A stretch of DNA of 64,000 nucleotides. It comes from Streptomyces ficellus (GTDB lineage Bacteria; Actinomycetota; Actinomycetes; Streptomycetales; Streptomycetaceae). The position numbers and the translations under genes are program-made. Each line of letters begins with the position of its first letter. Positions within the stretch are counted from its first letter, which is position 1. The DNA is taken from contig NZ_JAUEPL010000029.1 in the NCBI RefSeq assembly GCF_030406405.1, positions 1-64,000 on the forward strand, written 5' to 3'. Positions 18,404 to 26,903 of the stretch are shown here, piece by piece. The notes beneath the pieces are model-generated. The model was given only the letters and a program-made list of their open reading frames with translations, was not told where the DNA came from and did no database searches.

Positions 18404-18708
18404 TGGCCAAGAAGAGCAAGATCGCCCGCAATGAGAAGCGCAAAGAGGTCGTCGAGCGGTACGCGGCCCGGCGCGCCGAGCTGAAGGACCTCATCCGGCG
18501 GCCCGGCACCGCCGAGGCGGAACGCCTCGCCGCTCAGGCGGAGTTGCGCCGCCAGCCGCGCGACGCCAGCCCCACCCGCGTACGCAACCGGGACAGCGTG
18601 GACGGCAGGCCGCGCGGCCACCTCCGCAAGTTCGGGCTGTCCCGTGTGAACGTGCGCCAGCAGGCGCACGCCGGATTCCTGCCCGGAGTGACCAAGTCCT
18701 CCTGGTAG
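18403..18708 (+). CDS. rpsN: 30S ribosomal protein S14, zinc-free paralogue
   Basis: A 101-residue S14 of the long, cysteine-free class ([40 protein letters not shown]), replacing the short zinc-ribbon S14 under zinc limitation. Its ATG overlaps the L28 stop by one base, so the genes are translationally coupled and share Zur control. Confidence 0.96.
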   Translation: MAKKSKIARNEKRKEVVERYAARRAELKDLIRRPGTAEAERLAAQAELRRQPRDASPTRVRNRDSVDGRPRGHLRKFGLSRVNVRQQAHAGFLPGVTKSSW

Positions 18709-18768
18709 CAACGGGGGTACCGGCTGGTGGCTTGGCGCGCGTTCCGGCACTCACTGGGGAGACGTGGC

Positions 18769-19245
18769 GTGGACGTGCACAGGCTCGTACGCACCGCAGT
18801 GGTGGCGGCGGCCGGAGCCGCTGCCGTGCTCGTCCTCCCGCTCGCGCCGGCCGGCTGCGGCGGCGGCCATGACCGGCGGAGCGACGACGACAGCGGCGGC
18901 GGGAAGCCCGTAACCGTAAACGGCCCCACCCCGTCCCCGAGCACCTCGGCCGGCACCTCCGGTGAGGCAGAGGGGTCGTGGGTGGGGTTCACGGACGGCA
19001 AGCCCGTGAACCTGACCATCAAGAAGGGCCGCGCCCTGGTGCTCGCGGAAGGGCACGTCCGCCACGGCGGCGCGCGGGACGACCACCGGGGCGCCCCTCG
19101 CCCTGACCCTGGCTCTGACCTGCGACGACGGCTACACCGGTCGTACCACGGGCACGAGCCGGAGCGACGGCACGAGGCTGGTCGTCTCCTGGACCGGCGG
19201 CACGAAGGACACGCTCACCAGGGCCGCCGTGCCCACGTCTCCTAA
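18769..19245 (+). CDS. Putative lipoprotein, probably frameshifted
   Basis: Unrecognised secreted protein. GTG 18769 follows GGGGAG and opens a positively charged, hydrophobic signal ending at a lipobox-like PAGC, then a Ser/Thr/Pro linker and GSWVGFTDGKPVNLTIKKGRA. After about base 19060 the translated frame turns into Arg/His-rich nonsense, whereas the +1 frame encodes a sensible continuation (ALTCDDGYTGRTTG, LVVSWTGGTKDTL). A single-base indel near 19065-19080 is therefore likely, real or a sequencing error. The annotated stop at 19243-19245 overlaps the stop of the convergent FUSC gene. Function unknown. Confidence 0.5.
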   Translation: MDVHRLVRTAVVAAAGAAAVLVLPLAPAGCGGGHDRRSDDDSGGGKPVTVNGPTPSPSTSAGTSGEAEGSWVGFTDGKPVNLTIKKGRALVLAEGHVRHGGARDDHRGAPRPDPGSDLRRRLHRSYHGHEPERRHEAGRLLDRRHEGHAHQGRRAHVS

Positions 19246-21308
19246 ACCTCCTCGGTCTGCCGAAGGGCGTCCGAGAGCGAGTCCAGGGCCTCCAGCAGCA
19301 GCCGCGCCCCATCGCGTACGACCGGATCGACAACCGCACCTGATTCTCCCTCACCCTCCAGCCGGGCCACCGCTTCGCGCACCTCGTCCCAGCGCGGGAC
19401 GCGGCGCTCGCGGATGGCCTTGGCGCCCTGCTCCGTCGCGTGCCGCAGCGCCTCCGCGAGGGCGGCGGCGGCCGGGAGCGGGGCGGCGTCGCGGTCCGGG
19501 AGGTGCGCCTCCATCAGCATGGCGACCCGGCCGAACTGCGCCAGGGCGTCCTGGGCGTCGGCGGCCGCGGCACGGGACAGCCCCCGGTGCCTGACCGGCT
19601 CGTGAGCGGCCCGCTCCACGGCCTCCTGCCAGGCGACGCGGGCGTCCCGGTTGCCGAGGAGCGCCTCGCGTACGGCGGCGGTGCCCCGGGCGGCCGGGTT
19701 CGCGTGGTGCGCGACGACGCAGGCCGCGTACCTGCCGTCCGCCGCCAGCCAGTCGGCCAGCCGGGTGCGCAGCCGGGGCGTCTCCCAGGCCGGGTACACG
19801 GCGTACGCCAGCATCGCGAGGACGCCGCCCAGCAGCGTCAGCACGACCCGTTCCGGAACCGTCTGCGTCCACGCCGTGCCGCCCATGCCCAGCAGGAACA
19901 CCACGTACGCCGACACGCACGCCTGATTCGCCACGTACCCGCTGCGCATCAGCAGGTACATCCCGAACGCGCAGACCACCGCCAGCGCGGCCGATGTGTA
20001 CGTGCCCGGATGCGCCGCCCGCACCACCCCCGTGGCGAGGGCGACGCCCAGCAGGGTGCCGCAGAAGCGGGCCACGGAGCGGGAGTACGTCTGTGTGAAG
20101 TCCGGGCGCATGGCCATCACCGCGGCCATCGGCGCCCAGTAGCCGTGCCCGAGCGGCAGGGCCGTCCCGATGACGTACCCGCCCGTCGTCACCGCGCTGA
20201 CCCGGACCGCATGCCGGAACACGGGGGACTCGCCGCGCAGTTCGCCCCGGACGGTGCGTACGGCGACGGGCACGAGGCTGATGAGCGACGGCCTCTCCCG
20301 CAGCTCCCCCACGTCGGCCCGGTCGGTGCGCGTCGCGGTCTCCACGACGTCCGCCAGCAGGGCCGTGAGCCGGGTCGCGGCGCGGCGGGCGGGCCCGGTG
20401 AGGACGGCGCCCGTGTCGGGCCTCTTCAGCGCGGCGAACGCGGCGGGCGGGATGGTGGCGGGCCGGCCGTGGCGGATGGCGTGGGCGGCGGTGTGGAGTA
20501 CGGAGGCGGCGGCGTCCAGCAGTTCGCGCACCCGCTCGCGCTGCGGGCCCTCGCGCGGGACGCCCACCGCCGGGTCGGCGAGCGAGGCGAGGACCGGCCG
20601 GATGCGCTCGGCCAGCCCGCGCGCGCCATGCAGTTCGGCGGGGCGGCGGCGGGCCTGGCGAGGGGTGACGGCGGCGGCACTGCGGGCGGTCATGAGCGGG
20701 ACGGGGTCGAACGGGGCGTACGGGTCCTGGCACAGCCGCCGCGCGTAGCCGGCCTCGGCGCCCAGCGCGTCGGCGAGCGCGTCCCGCTGGGCGCCCCAGC
20801 GGCGGATCGGCACGAGGACGATGAGCGCGGCCTGGACGAACCCGCCCACGGCGATCATCGCGGCGTGGCCGGCGGCGTCCGCGACGGAGGTGGGGAGGGT
20901 GACGGTGACCAGCATGATCGCCACGTTGGACGACGCGATGATGCCGGTGGTGGGCCCGGTGGCCCAGGCCAGCCCGGACAGGAACGTCCACAGCGCGAGC
21001 AGGGCGATGAACAGGGCGATGTGCGCGCCGGTCAGGTAGCCGAGGAAGGTCGACACGGCGAGGCTGGCGCCGGAGGCGAGCGCGAGGGTGGGGCGCGGCC
21101 GCCAACTGCGCTGGAAGGTGGCGATGGCGGCCTGGAACGCCCCGAACGCGGAACTCACGGCCACGCCCGGCCCGAAGAGCGCGAGGCTCGCCCCGACGAC
21201 CAGCCCCAGCCCGGCGGCCGCGCGCAGCGCGACGAGCGGCTCCGGACGCCGCCGCTCCACCTTCAGCCCCGAACGGGCGGTCGCCTTCAGGGCGCGGAGC
21301 CAGCTCAT
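19242..21308 (-). CDS. FUSC family membrane permease (aromatic acid exporter-like)
   Basis: A 688-residue FUSC-type protein (fusaric-acid-resistance/AaeB-like). Two blocks of about six transmembrane helices each are visible: residues ~30-170 (LVALRAAAGLGLVVGASLAL; AWATGPTTGIIASSN) and ~350-500 (LPLGHGYWAPMAAVMAMRPDF). The latter contains the conserved FUSC region with PDFTQTYSRSVARFCGTLLG. They are separated by and followed by large soluble helical domains. ATG 21308 (MSWLRAL) is preferred to the slightly longer upstream start. Members are thought to export small organic acids or act on cell-envelope precursors; the substrate here is unknown. Confidence 0.85.
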   Translation of the reverse strand: MSWLRALKATARSGLKVERRRPEPLVALRAAAGLGLVVGASLALFGPGVAVSSAFGAFQAAIATFQRSWRPRPTLALASGASLAVSTFLGYLTGAHIALFIALLALWTFLSGLAWATGPTTGIIASSNVAIMLVTVTLPTSVADAAGHAAMIAVGGFVQAALIVLVPIRRWGAQRDALADALGAEAGYARRLCQDPYAPFDPVPLMTARSAAAVTPRQARRRPAELHGARGLAERIRPVLASLADPAVGVPREGPQRERVRELLDAAASVLHTAAHAIRHGRPATIPPAAFAALKRPDTGAVLTGPARRAATRLTALLADVVETATRTDRADVGELRERPSLISLVPVAVRTVRGELRGESPVFRHAVRVSAVTTGGYVIGTALPLGHGYWAPMAAVMAMRPDFTQTYSRSVARFCGTLLGVALATGVVRAAHPGTYTSAALAVVCAFGMYLLMRSGYVANQACVSAYVVFLLGMGGTAWTQTVPERVVLTLLGGVLAMLAYAVYPAWETPRLRTRLADWLAADGRYAACVVAHHANPAARGTAAVREALLGNRDARVAWQEAVERAAHEPVRHRGLSRAAAADAQDALAQFGRVAMLMEAHLPDRDAAPLPAAAALAEALRHATEQGAKAIRERRVPRWDEVREAVARLEGEGESGAVVDPVVRDGARLLLEALDSLSDALRQTEEV

Positions 21309-21377
21309 GGCGTCGAGGGTAGCCACGGCCCGTCACGGGTTCGGGGAGGTCGCCGGGCCGGTCATCGGTCGGGCACG

Positions 21378-22502
21378 TCAGGACGGCAGCCGGCCCTGGT
21401 CCGGGTGGGCCGTGCGTGCCCGGTCCGCCGCGGCCGTGCCGTGGTGCCAGCCCGCCTCGTCCGTCGCGCCCCGGACCCGGGTCGTGGTCGTCTCCGGGAA
21501 CATCCGGTCCGCGCGGGCCGTGACTGCAACGTCCCGCGCCGCCAGGACCGGCAGCAGGGTCGGCTCCTCGGCGGTGACCCGGCGGGAGGTCGCGTTGAGC
21601 CGGTCGCCGAGCCGGTGGGCGTACGCCAGCAGGAACGACTGGCGGAACGTCTTCGTCCGCTTCCGGCCGCCCCGCCGCTGCTCGGCCTCCGCCTTCGTCA
21701 TCGCGCCGGTGCCCTGGACCAGCAGCGAGGTGTGGAGCAGCTCCACGACCTCCAGGTCCGGTTCGAACCCGACGACCGTCGAGAACCCGAACGCCTCGTT
21801 CCACACCGCCCGGCAGCGGTTCGCCGCCGCGACCGCGTCCAGCAGGATCGCCTTCGCCGTCTCGTACGGAGCGTCGACGCCGATCCGTATCGCGGCGGGC
21901 TCCTCCGCGCTGTGCGTACGCGCCGCGAGAGCCGCCTCGTCCAGGCTGTGGCGGGCCATCAGCTCCTGCGCCTTCGCGGTGAGCGCCTCGGCCTCCTGCG
22001 GGTACCCGGTCGCCTCCGCCTTGGCCAGCAGCGCCCGGATCCGGGCCAGCATCCGCGGCTCGCCATGCGCCGGAGCCGCGTACAGCGGGGAGGCGCCGGG
22101 CGCGGGGCCGACCGGCTCGATCGCCGGCAGCCGGGCGAGCAGCCGGTACAGCTCCAGCACGGCCGTGGCGTACGAGAACCGGTCGGCGTGCCACCCGGTG
22201 GCGTCGAGCCCGGCGAGCTGCGCGGCCCAGCGGGGCGGCAGTTGTTCGTACGCCCGCGTCTCGGCGGCGATCAGCCGCGACACCAGCCGCACATGGTGCT
22301 CGTCGAGATCCCGCCGTACCAGCCGGACGACATCGGCCGGCTGCCAGCCGCGCTGCCAGGCCCGCCGCAGGAACTCCTCACCCCGCCGCGCCAGCTCCGC
22401 GTCGGCGCCCGGATCGGCCGCGAGCAGCGACGCGCCGGTGTCGAGGGCGGTGTCCTCCTCCGCGTACAGGGCGGCCGCCAAGGCCCTCTCGACGGTGCTC
22501 AT
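21378..22502 (-). CDS. DUF2786 domain protein
   Basis: Soluble protein of 374 residues. The DUF2786 signature is present as MLARIRALLAKAEATGYPQEAEALTAKAQELMARHSLDEA (about residues 150-190), followed by a domain of unknown function rich in Arg/Lys (RRGGRKRTKTFRQSFLLAYAHRLGDRL) that recurs in phage and actinobacterial members. The ATG overlaps the stop of a 30-codon upstream reading frame (ATGA), so translation is probably coupled. The likely promoter is a minus-strand PafBC-type DNA-damage element at 22631-22652, shared with the divergent DNA polymerase gene, which hints at a role in DNA stress. Biochemical function unknown. Confidence 0.8.
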   Translation of the reverse strand: MSTVERALAAALYAEEDTALDTGASLLAADPGADAELARRGEEFLRRAWQRGWQPADVVRLVRRDLDEHHVRLVSRLIAAETRAYEQLPPRWAAQLAGLDATGWHADRFSYATAVLELYRLLARLPAIEPVGPAPGASPLYAAPAHGEPRMLARIRALLAKAEATGYPQEAEALTAKAQELMARHSLDEAALAARTHSAEEPAAIRIGVDAPYETAKAILLDAVAAANRCRAVWNEAFGFSTVVGFEPDLEVVELLHTSLLVQGTGAMTKAEAEQRRGGRKRTKTFRQSFLLAYAHRLGDRLNATSRRVTAEEPTLLPVLAARDVAVTARADRMFPETTTTRVRGATDEAGWHHGTAAADRARTAHPDQGRLPS

Positions 22503-22591
22503 GACTGCCGCTCGTCGCAGGAGCGGCGCGCTTCGGCGATCACCGGGCGGCGCTCCGGCGACCGGTCGACCTCCGTGTGCCCGACCGACAT
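22499..22591 (-). CDS. Small 30-codon ORF coupled to the DUF2786 gene
   Basis: ATG 22591 is preceded by a perfect AGGAGG eight bases upstream, one of the best ribosome sites in the window. The 30-residue product begins MSVGHTEVDRSPERRPVIAE and its TGA overlaps the ATG of the DUF2786 gene. It begins about 33 bases after the predicted transcription start of the damage-type promoter. It may be a micro-protein, or a translated leader that couples or controls the downstream gene. No homologue is recognised. Confidence 0.45.
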   Translation of the reverse strand: MSVGHTEVDRSPERRPVIAEARRSCDERQS

Positions 22592-22630
22592 CAAAGTGCC
22601 TCCTCACGCGTACACCGACACCCGAACACC

Positions 22631-22652
22631 ATGGTCGCAGCCGCCACTGACA
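22631..22652 (-). promoter_or_regulatory. RecA-independent (PafBC-type) promoter, minus arm
   Basis: On the minus strand ATGTCAGTG, eight of nine matches to the published RecA-NDp element TTGTCRGTG, is followed by an 8-base spacer and GACCAT (22636-22631), fitting the TAnnnT -10 at its A and last T. Transcription would start near 22624, just ahead of the 30-codon ORF and DUF2786 gene. Confidence 0.55.
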
Positions 22653-22663
22653 TCGAGCGCCGA

Positions 22664-22686
22664 TTGTCAGTGCCGGGTGCCAGACT
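22664..22686 (+). promoter_or_regulatory. RecA-independent (PafBC-type) DNA-damage promoter of the polymerase gene
   Basis: TTGTCAGTG (22664-22672) matches the RecA-NDp consensus perfectly; an exact 8-base spacer leads to CAGACT (22681-22686), fitting the TAnnnT -10 at two of three fixed bases. The start of transcription would fall at about 22693-22694, exactly at the GTG start codon, giving a leaderless message. Confidence 0.75.
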
Positions 22687-22693
22687 CGCGTGC

Positions 22694-24379
22694 GTGAGCG
22701 AACGCTGGGTTCTGGACGGCACCGAGGGCGGCGGGGCGCGGCTCGTCCCCCTCGGCGGGGACGGGCTGCCCGCCGGCCCCGTGCTGACCGAGCCCGACCT
22801 TGTCGAGGCGGTACGGTCGCGGCCGGGCGTCGGCCGGTGGGTGTGGCGTTCCACGGCCGCCCTCCACCCGCGGCTCCTGGCGGCCGGCGTCCGGATCGAG
22901 CGGTGTTACGACATCGAGGTCGCCGAGCAGCTGCTGCTCGGGCACGAGGGACGGCTGGGCGAGCCGCGTTCGGCGGCGGCGGCCTGGGCGCGGCTGCACG
23001 ACCGTCCCGTACCGGCCGATCCACCGCTCAGGGCGGCCGAGCCGGGCTCGCAGTCGCCCCTGTTCGAGCCGCGGCCCGTGAGCGTCCCCTTCGAGGCGCT
23101 CCTGGAGGTGTACGCGGACCAGCAGCGAAGACACGCGGCCGCCGAGCATCCCGGCCGGATGCGGCTGCTGACCGCGGCCGAGTCTGCGGGGATGCTGGTG
23201 GCCGCCGAGATGACCCGGGCGGGGCTGCCATGGCGGGCGGACGTCCACCGGGCGGTGCTGCACGAACTGCTCGGCGAGCGGTACGCGGGCGGTGGCGAGC
23301 CCCGCCGGCTGGCGGAGCTGGCGGATGAGGTGTCGGCGGCGTTCGGGCGCCGCGTCCGCCCCGACCTGCCGGCCGACGTGGTGAAGGCGTTCGCCCAGGC
23401 CGGTATCAGGGTGAGGTCCACCCGCCGCTGGGAGCTGGCCGAGATCGACCACCCGGCCGTCGAGCCGCTGATCGCGTACAAGAAGCTGTACCGGATCTGG
23501 ACGGCGCACGGCTGGGGCTGGCTCCAGGACTGGGTCCGTGACGGGCGCTTCCGGCCGGAGTACCTGCCGGGCGGCACGGTCAGCGGGCGCTGGACGACGA
23601 ATGGCGGCGGCGCGCTGCAGATCCCGAAGGTGATACGCCGCGCGGTCGTCGCCGACGAGGGCTGGCGGCTGGTGGTGGCGGACGCGGACCAGATGGAGCC
23701 CCGGGTGCTCGCGGCGATCTCCCGCGATCCGGGGCTGATGGAGGTGGCGGGCCACGAGGACGACCTGTACACGCGCCTGTCCGACCGGGCCTTCTCCGGC
23801 GACCGCGAACACGCGAAGCTCGCGCTGCTCGGCGCGGTCTACGGGCAGACCAGCGGCGACGGGCTGAAGAATCTCGCGGCGCTGCGCCGCCGGTTCCCCC
23901 GGGCGGTGGCGTATGTGGACGACGCGGCGAAGGCGGGAGAGGAGGGCCGGCTGGTCCGCACCTGGCTGGGCCGGACGAGCCCGCGCGCGGCGGGCGCGGC
24001 GGAGGCCGACGAGGCGGGCCTCCCCCAGGACGACGCCGAACAGCCCGTGGCGGACGGCGAGTTCACGCCGGGGTACGCGTCGGTGAACGCCCGCGCGCGG
24101 GGCCGGTTCACCCGGAACTTCGTCGTACAGGGCAGCGCCGCCGACTGGGCCCTGCTGATGCTGGCCGCGCTGCGGCGGGCGCTGGCGGGGATGCGGGCGG
24201 AGCTGGTGTTCTTCCAGCACGACGAGGTGATCGTGCACTGCCCGGCCGAAGAGGCCCCGGCGGTCGCCGAAGCGATCCGCGCGGCCGGGGACACCGCCGG
24301 GCGGATCGCGTTCGGGGAAACCCCGGTGCGGTTCCCGTTCACGACGGCGACGGTGGAGTGCTACGCCGACGCGAAGTGA
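22694..24379 (+). CDS. Bifunctional 3'-5' exonuclease/DNA polymerase (family A)
   Basis: Repair-type DNA polymerase of 561 residues lacking a 5' nuclease. The N-terminal ~200 residues form a degenerate 3'-5' exonuclease fold, and the rest a Pol I palm and fingers. Motif A is DADQMEPRVLAAIS, motif B REHAKLALLGAVYGQTSG, and motif C FFQHDEVIVHC, each with its catalytic acidic or lysine residues. Compared with replicative Pol I it is short and similar to the actinobacterial exonuclease/polymerase group. GTG 22694 (MSERWVLDG) is chosen because the damage-type promoter predicts a transcript beginning there; ATG 22631 and 22577 lie upstream of the promoter. DNA-damage induction independent of LexA is predicted. 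Confidence 0.9.
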   Translation: MSERWVLDGTEGGGARLVPLGGDGLPAGPVLTEPDLVEAVRSRPGVGRWVWRSTAALHPRLLAAGVRIERCYDIEVAEQLLLGHEGRLGEPRSAAAAWARLHDRPVPADPPLRAAEPGSQSPLFEPRPVSVPFEALLEVYADQQRRHAAAEHPGRMRLLTAAESAGMLVAAEMTRAGLPWRADVHRAVLHELLGERYAGGGEPRRLAELADEVSAAFGRRVRPDLPADVVKAFAQAGIRVRSTRRWELAEIDHPAVEPLIAYKKLYRIWTAHGWGWLQDWVRDGRFRPEYLPGGTVSGRWTTNGGGALQIPKVIRRAVVADEGWRLVVADADQMEPRVLAAISRDPGLMEVAGHEDDLYTRLSDRAFSGDREHAKLALLGAVYGQTSGDGLKNLAALRRRFPRAVAYVDDAAKAGEEGRLVRTWLGRTSPRAAGAAEADEAGLPQDDAEQPVADGEFTPGYASVNARARGRFTRNFVVQGSAADWALLMLAALRRALAGMRAELVFFQHDEVIVHCPAEEAPAVAEAIRAAGDTAGRIAFGETPVRFPFTTATVECYADAK

Positions 24380-24527
24380 CCGACGCGCCTCACCTCCGCG
24401 GTCGCGTGTCAGCCGCGAGCCGCGGCGGACGCGTGCCGGGAGATGACGCCCCAGGGTGTGCGCTGCCACGCCCTCGCGCGCGGCACCGGGGATGTCTGAT
24501 CGGCCGCGATCCGGGTACACGCCCCAT

Positions 24528-24911
24528 ATGGAATCTCTCATCCCGTTCACCACGGAATTTGCCGCTAAGGACCATGTCATCGGCATTGGTCCGCTGGTCG
24601 CGGGCATCGTCGTCGTCGGATTCCTGATCGGCGCGTTCTGGGTGGGGCTGCGCATCAGAAATCGGGAGCCCGCGCCCCCGAAGCCGGACGAGCAGCCGCA
24701 CCGGCCCCCGGACGCCGGGATTCCGGGCGAGGTCGAAGGTCACCGCCGGCCCGCTGAGCTGGACGAGCGGGAGGACCGGCTGATGCCGTACGAGCTCAGG
24801 CGCCAGAACACCGATCCGGACCCCACGCCGCGCACCGAGACGGACGCCAAGTGGGGCGGCTCCGCCAGCGGCGGCTTCGGCAGCGGCGGCCCCAACGCGA
24901 CCGGCGGCTGA
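24528..24911 (+). CDS. DUF6479-type single-pass membrane protein
   Basis: A 127-residue protein resembling DUF6479 members of Streptomyces. After a short polar start (MESLIPFTTEFAAKDH) there is one transmembrane helix (VIGIGPLVAGIVVVGFLIGAF), then a cytosolic tail with the characteristic RREDRLMPYELRR-like stretch (here ELDEREDRLMPYELRRQNT) and a Gly/Ser-rich end. ATG 24528 is used since the longer frame upstream has no coding bias; its ribosome site is poor. Function unknown. Confidence 0.72.
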   Translation: MESLIPFTTEFAAKDHVIGIGPLVAGIVVVGFLIGAFWVGLRIRNREPAPPKPDEQPHRPPDAGIPGEVEGHRRPAELDEREDRLMPYELRRQNTDPDPTPRTETDAKWGGSASGGFGSGGPNATGG

Positions 24912-25097
24912 CCGCCGGTACCCCGCTCGGCCCTGCCCCCGCCCCGGCCGGGTTGGGCCCCCGCCCCCGGCCGGCATGCGCCCCCGCTCCGGCCTCCGAC
25001 GGCCCCGGGCCGTACCCCGCCCCGGGGCCGCGGCCTGCCCCCGGCCGACGCTCCCGCGTGCCGTTTCGTGGTCGTGCCGCCTGGGCACTCGGGGCCC

Positions 25098-26456
25098 ATG
25101 ACCGGTACGGACAGGGCCACGCACACCCCCGCCAAGGCCTCCGCCCGCGACACCGCGCGGCTGGCCGCACAGGTCATCGCCCCCACTCTCGCGGCGGGCG
25201 CCGTCATCCGCCGCCGCGCCGGTATGGCCCTGGCGGAGCGGTACGCGCTGGACCGGCGCGCCACGAGCCTGCTCGCCGAGCTGCGCGGCCACTACGGCCC
25301 CGGCCCGCTCCGGCTCGACCTGGCGGGACGCCGCTTCGCCGTGGTCCTCCAGGCGGGCGACGCCGCCCACGTCCTGGCCGGCACACCGGACCCGTACTCC
25401 CCGGCGACCCGCGAGAAGCGGGCCTCGCTGGAACAGTTCCAGCCGCACGGCGTGCTCATCTCGCGCGGTGCGGAGCGCGACGACCGGCGCGCGTTCAACG
25501 AGGCGGTGCTGGAGTACGGCCACCAGCTGCACAGCCTCGCCCCGCGGATGGTGCGCACCGTACGGGAGGAGGCGGGCAAGCTCCTGGGCGCGACGACCGC
25601 GGGCGACGGCGAGATCGGCTGGACCGCCTTCCGGACCGCCTGGGACCGCACCGCCCGCCGGATCGTGCTCGGCGACACCGGGCGCGACGACACCGGGCTC
25701 ACCGCGATGCTCGGCCGGCTGCGCTCCACCGCGAACTGGTCCACCGCCGCACCCCGCCGCGCCACCCTGCGCGACCGCTTCGAACGCCGCCTGCGTACCC
25801 ACCTGGACCGGGCGGAGCCCGGCAGCCTCGCCGCCGCACTCGCCGCCACGCCCGCCTCGCCCGGCACCGACCCGCCGGGGCAGGTGCCGCACTGGCTGTT
25901 TGCATTCGACGGGGCGGGTATCGCGGCGTTCCGGACCCTGGCCCTGCTGTCCACGCACGCGGCGCAGGAGACACAGGTGCGCAACGAGCTCGCGGTCACC
26001 GACCTGACGGAGCCGCACCTGCTTCCGTACACCCGTGCCTGCGTGCTGGAATCGGTGCGCCTGTGGCCCACCACGCCGTTCCTGCTGCGCGAGTCGGTGC
26101 GCGAGACCGCCTGGGGCGAGGACACGCTGCCCGCCGGGACCGAGTTCCTGATATACGCCCCGCTGTTCCACCGGGACGAGTCGCTGCCGTACTCCGACCG
26201 CTTCACGCCGGAGATCTGGCTCGACGGCACGGCGCAGGACACGGAGGCGCTGATGCCGTTCAGCGCGGGCCCCGGCGAGTGCCCGGGCCAGGACCTGGTG
26301 CTGCTGGTCACCTCGACGATGGTGGCCGCGCTGCTCGAACGCCACACCTATCTTCCGGAGCGGCCCGGCCGGTTGCGCCCGGACCGGCCATTGCCGCGCA
26401 CCCTCGACCACTTCGGCCTGCGCTTCGCGGCCCTGCCCTTCCGTCCAGGGCGTTGA
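25098..26456 (+). CDS. Cytochrome P450 monooxygenase
   Basis: Haem-thiolate monooxygenase of 452 residues. The haem loop FSAGPGECPGQDL carries the proximal ligand Cys395, and the K-helix ExxR appears as ESVR in CVLESVRLWPTTPFLLRES, followed by a meander region. The I-helix region is AFDGAGIAAFRTL, where the usual acid-Thr pair is replaced by alanine, so oxygen activation may be unusual. ATG 25098 (MTGTDRATH) is chosen over the upstream GTG-rich frame. No ferredoxin or reductase gene is adjacent and there is no biosynthetic cluster nearby, so the substrate is unknown. Confidence 0.9.
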   Translation: MTGTDRATHTPAKASARDTARLAAQVIAPTLAAGAVIRRRAGMALAERYALDRRATSLLAELRGHYGPGPLRLDLAGRRFAVVLQAGDAAHVLAGTPDPYSPATREKRASLEQFQPHGVLISRGAERDDRRAFNEAVLEYGHQLHSLAPRMVRTVREEAGKLLGATTAGDGEIGWTAFRTAWDRTARRIVLGDTGRDDTGLTAMLGRLRSTANWSTAAPRRATLRDRFERRLRTHLDRAEPGSLAAALAATPASPGTDPPGQVPHWLFAFDGAGIAAFRTLALLSTHAAQETQVRNELAVTDLTEPHLLPYTRACVLESVRLWPTTPFLLRESVRETAWGEDTLPAGTEFLIYAPLFHRDESLPYSDRFTPEIWLDGTAQDTEALMPFSAGPGECPGQDLVLLVTSTMVAALLERHTYLPERPGRLRPDRPLPRTLDHFGLRFAALPFRPGR

Positions 26457-26536
26457 CGGCAGGAGCTGTGACATGATGCGAGAGCCTCGCCAAGGCTGCT
26501 GTGAACCTGTGAACCTGGTGAACGGAGAGGTTCGGC

Positions 26537-26728
26537 ATGGCTCCTCACGCCGGGAAATGGCAGCGTGTGCCGCTCATTCCACAGAGCAGGCAAGCGACGG
26601 AGGCCGAAACGCCTCCTGTCTATTCGGCACTGACGCGCGAATGGAAAGCGCTGGGGCGGACGGTGCCGGGACTGCCGGACCGCGAATGGGACGCGCTGGT
26701 CTCGACTCCCGTGTGGCCGGGCCGTTGA
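26537..26728 (+). CDS. Small hypothetical protein
   Basis: A 63-residue protein (MAPHAGKWQRVPLIPQSRQATEAE...; ends STPVWPGR) preceded by GGAGAGG at an ideal distance, which is the main support for it being a gene. It is rich in Trp and Pro, has no signal peptide or membrane segment, and reads ALTREWKALGRTVPGLPDREW in the middle. No function recognised. It follows the P450 by 80 bases on the same strand and may be expressed separately. Confidence 0.55.
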   Translation: MAPHAGKWQRVPLIPQSRQATEAETPPVYSALTREWKALGRTVPGLPDREWDALVSTPVWPGR

Positions 26729-26903
26729 CCCGTCTGCCTCCGGCCGCTGCTCAACGTTCGAGTGAATCAGCGGCGGACAGTACCCTCAGTGGTGTCTTTT
26801 CGGTTTCACATTCGTTGTGATTTTCGCAGCGGAAGCCGGGCCCCTCAGGCTCGTTGTCACGAAATCCGTGGCGAGACTTCCTCTGTGGAAAGGAAGCCGA
26901 TCT

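Noticed and set aside
19351-22194. Long minus-strand frame across the FUSC and DUF2786 genes in another phase
   Set aside because: Repetitive Arg/Gly/Pro sequence with no homology; the real genes lie in a different minus frame.
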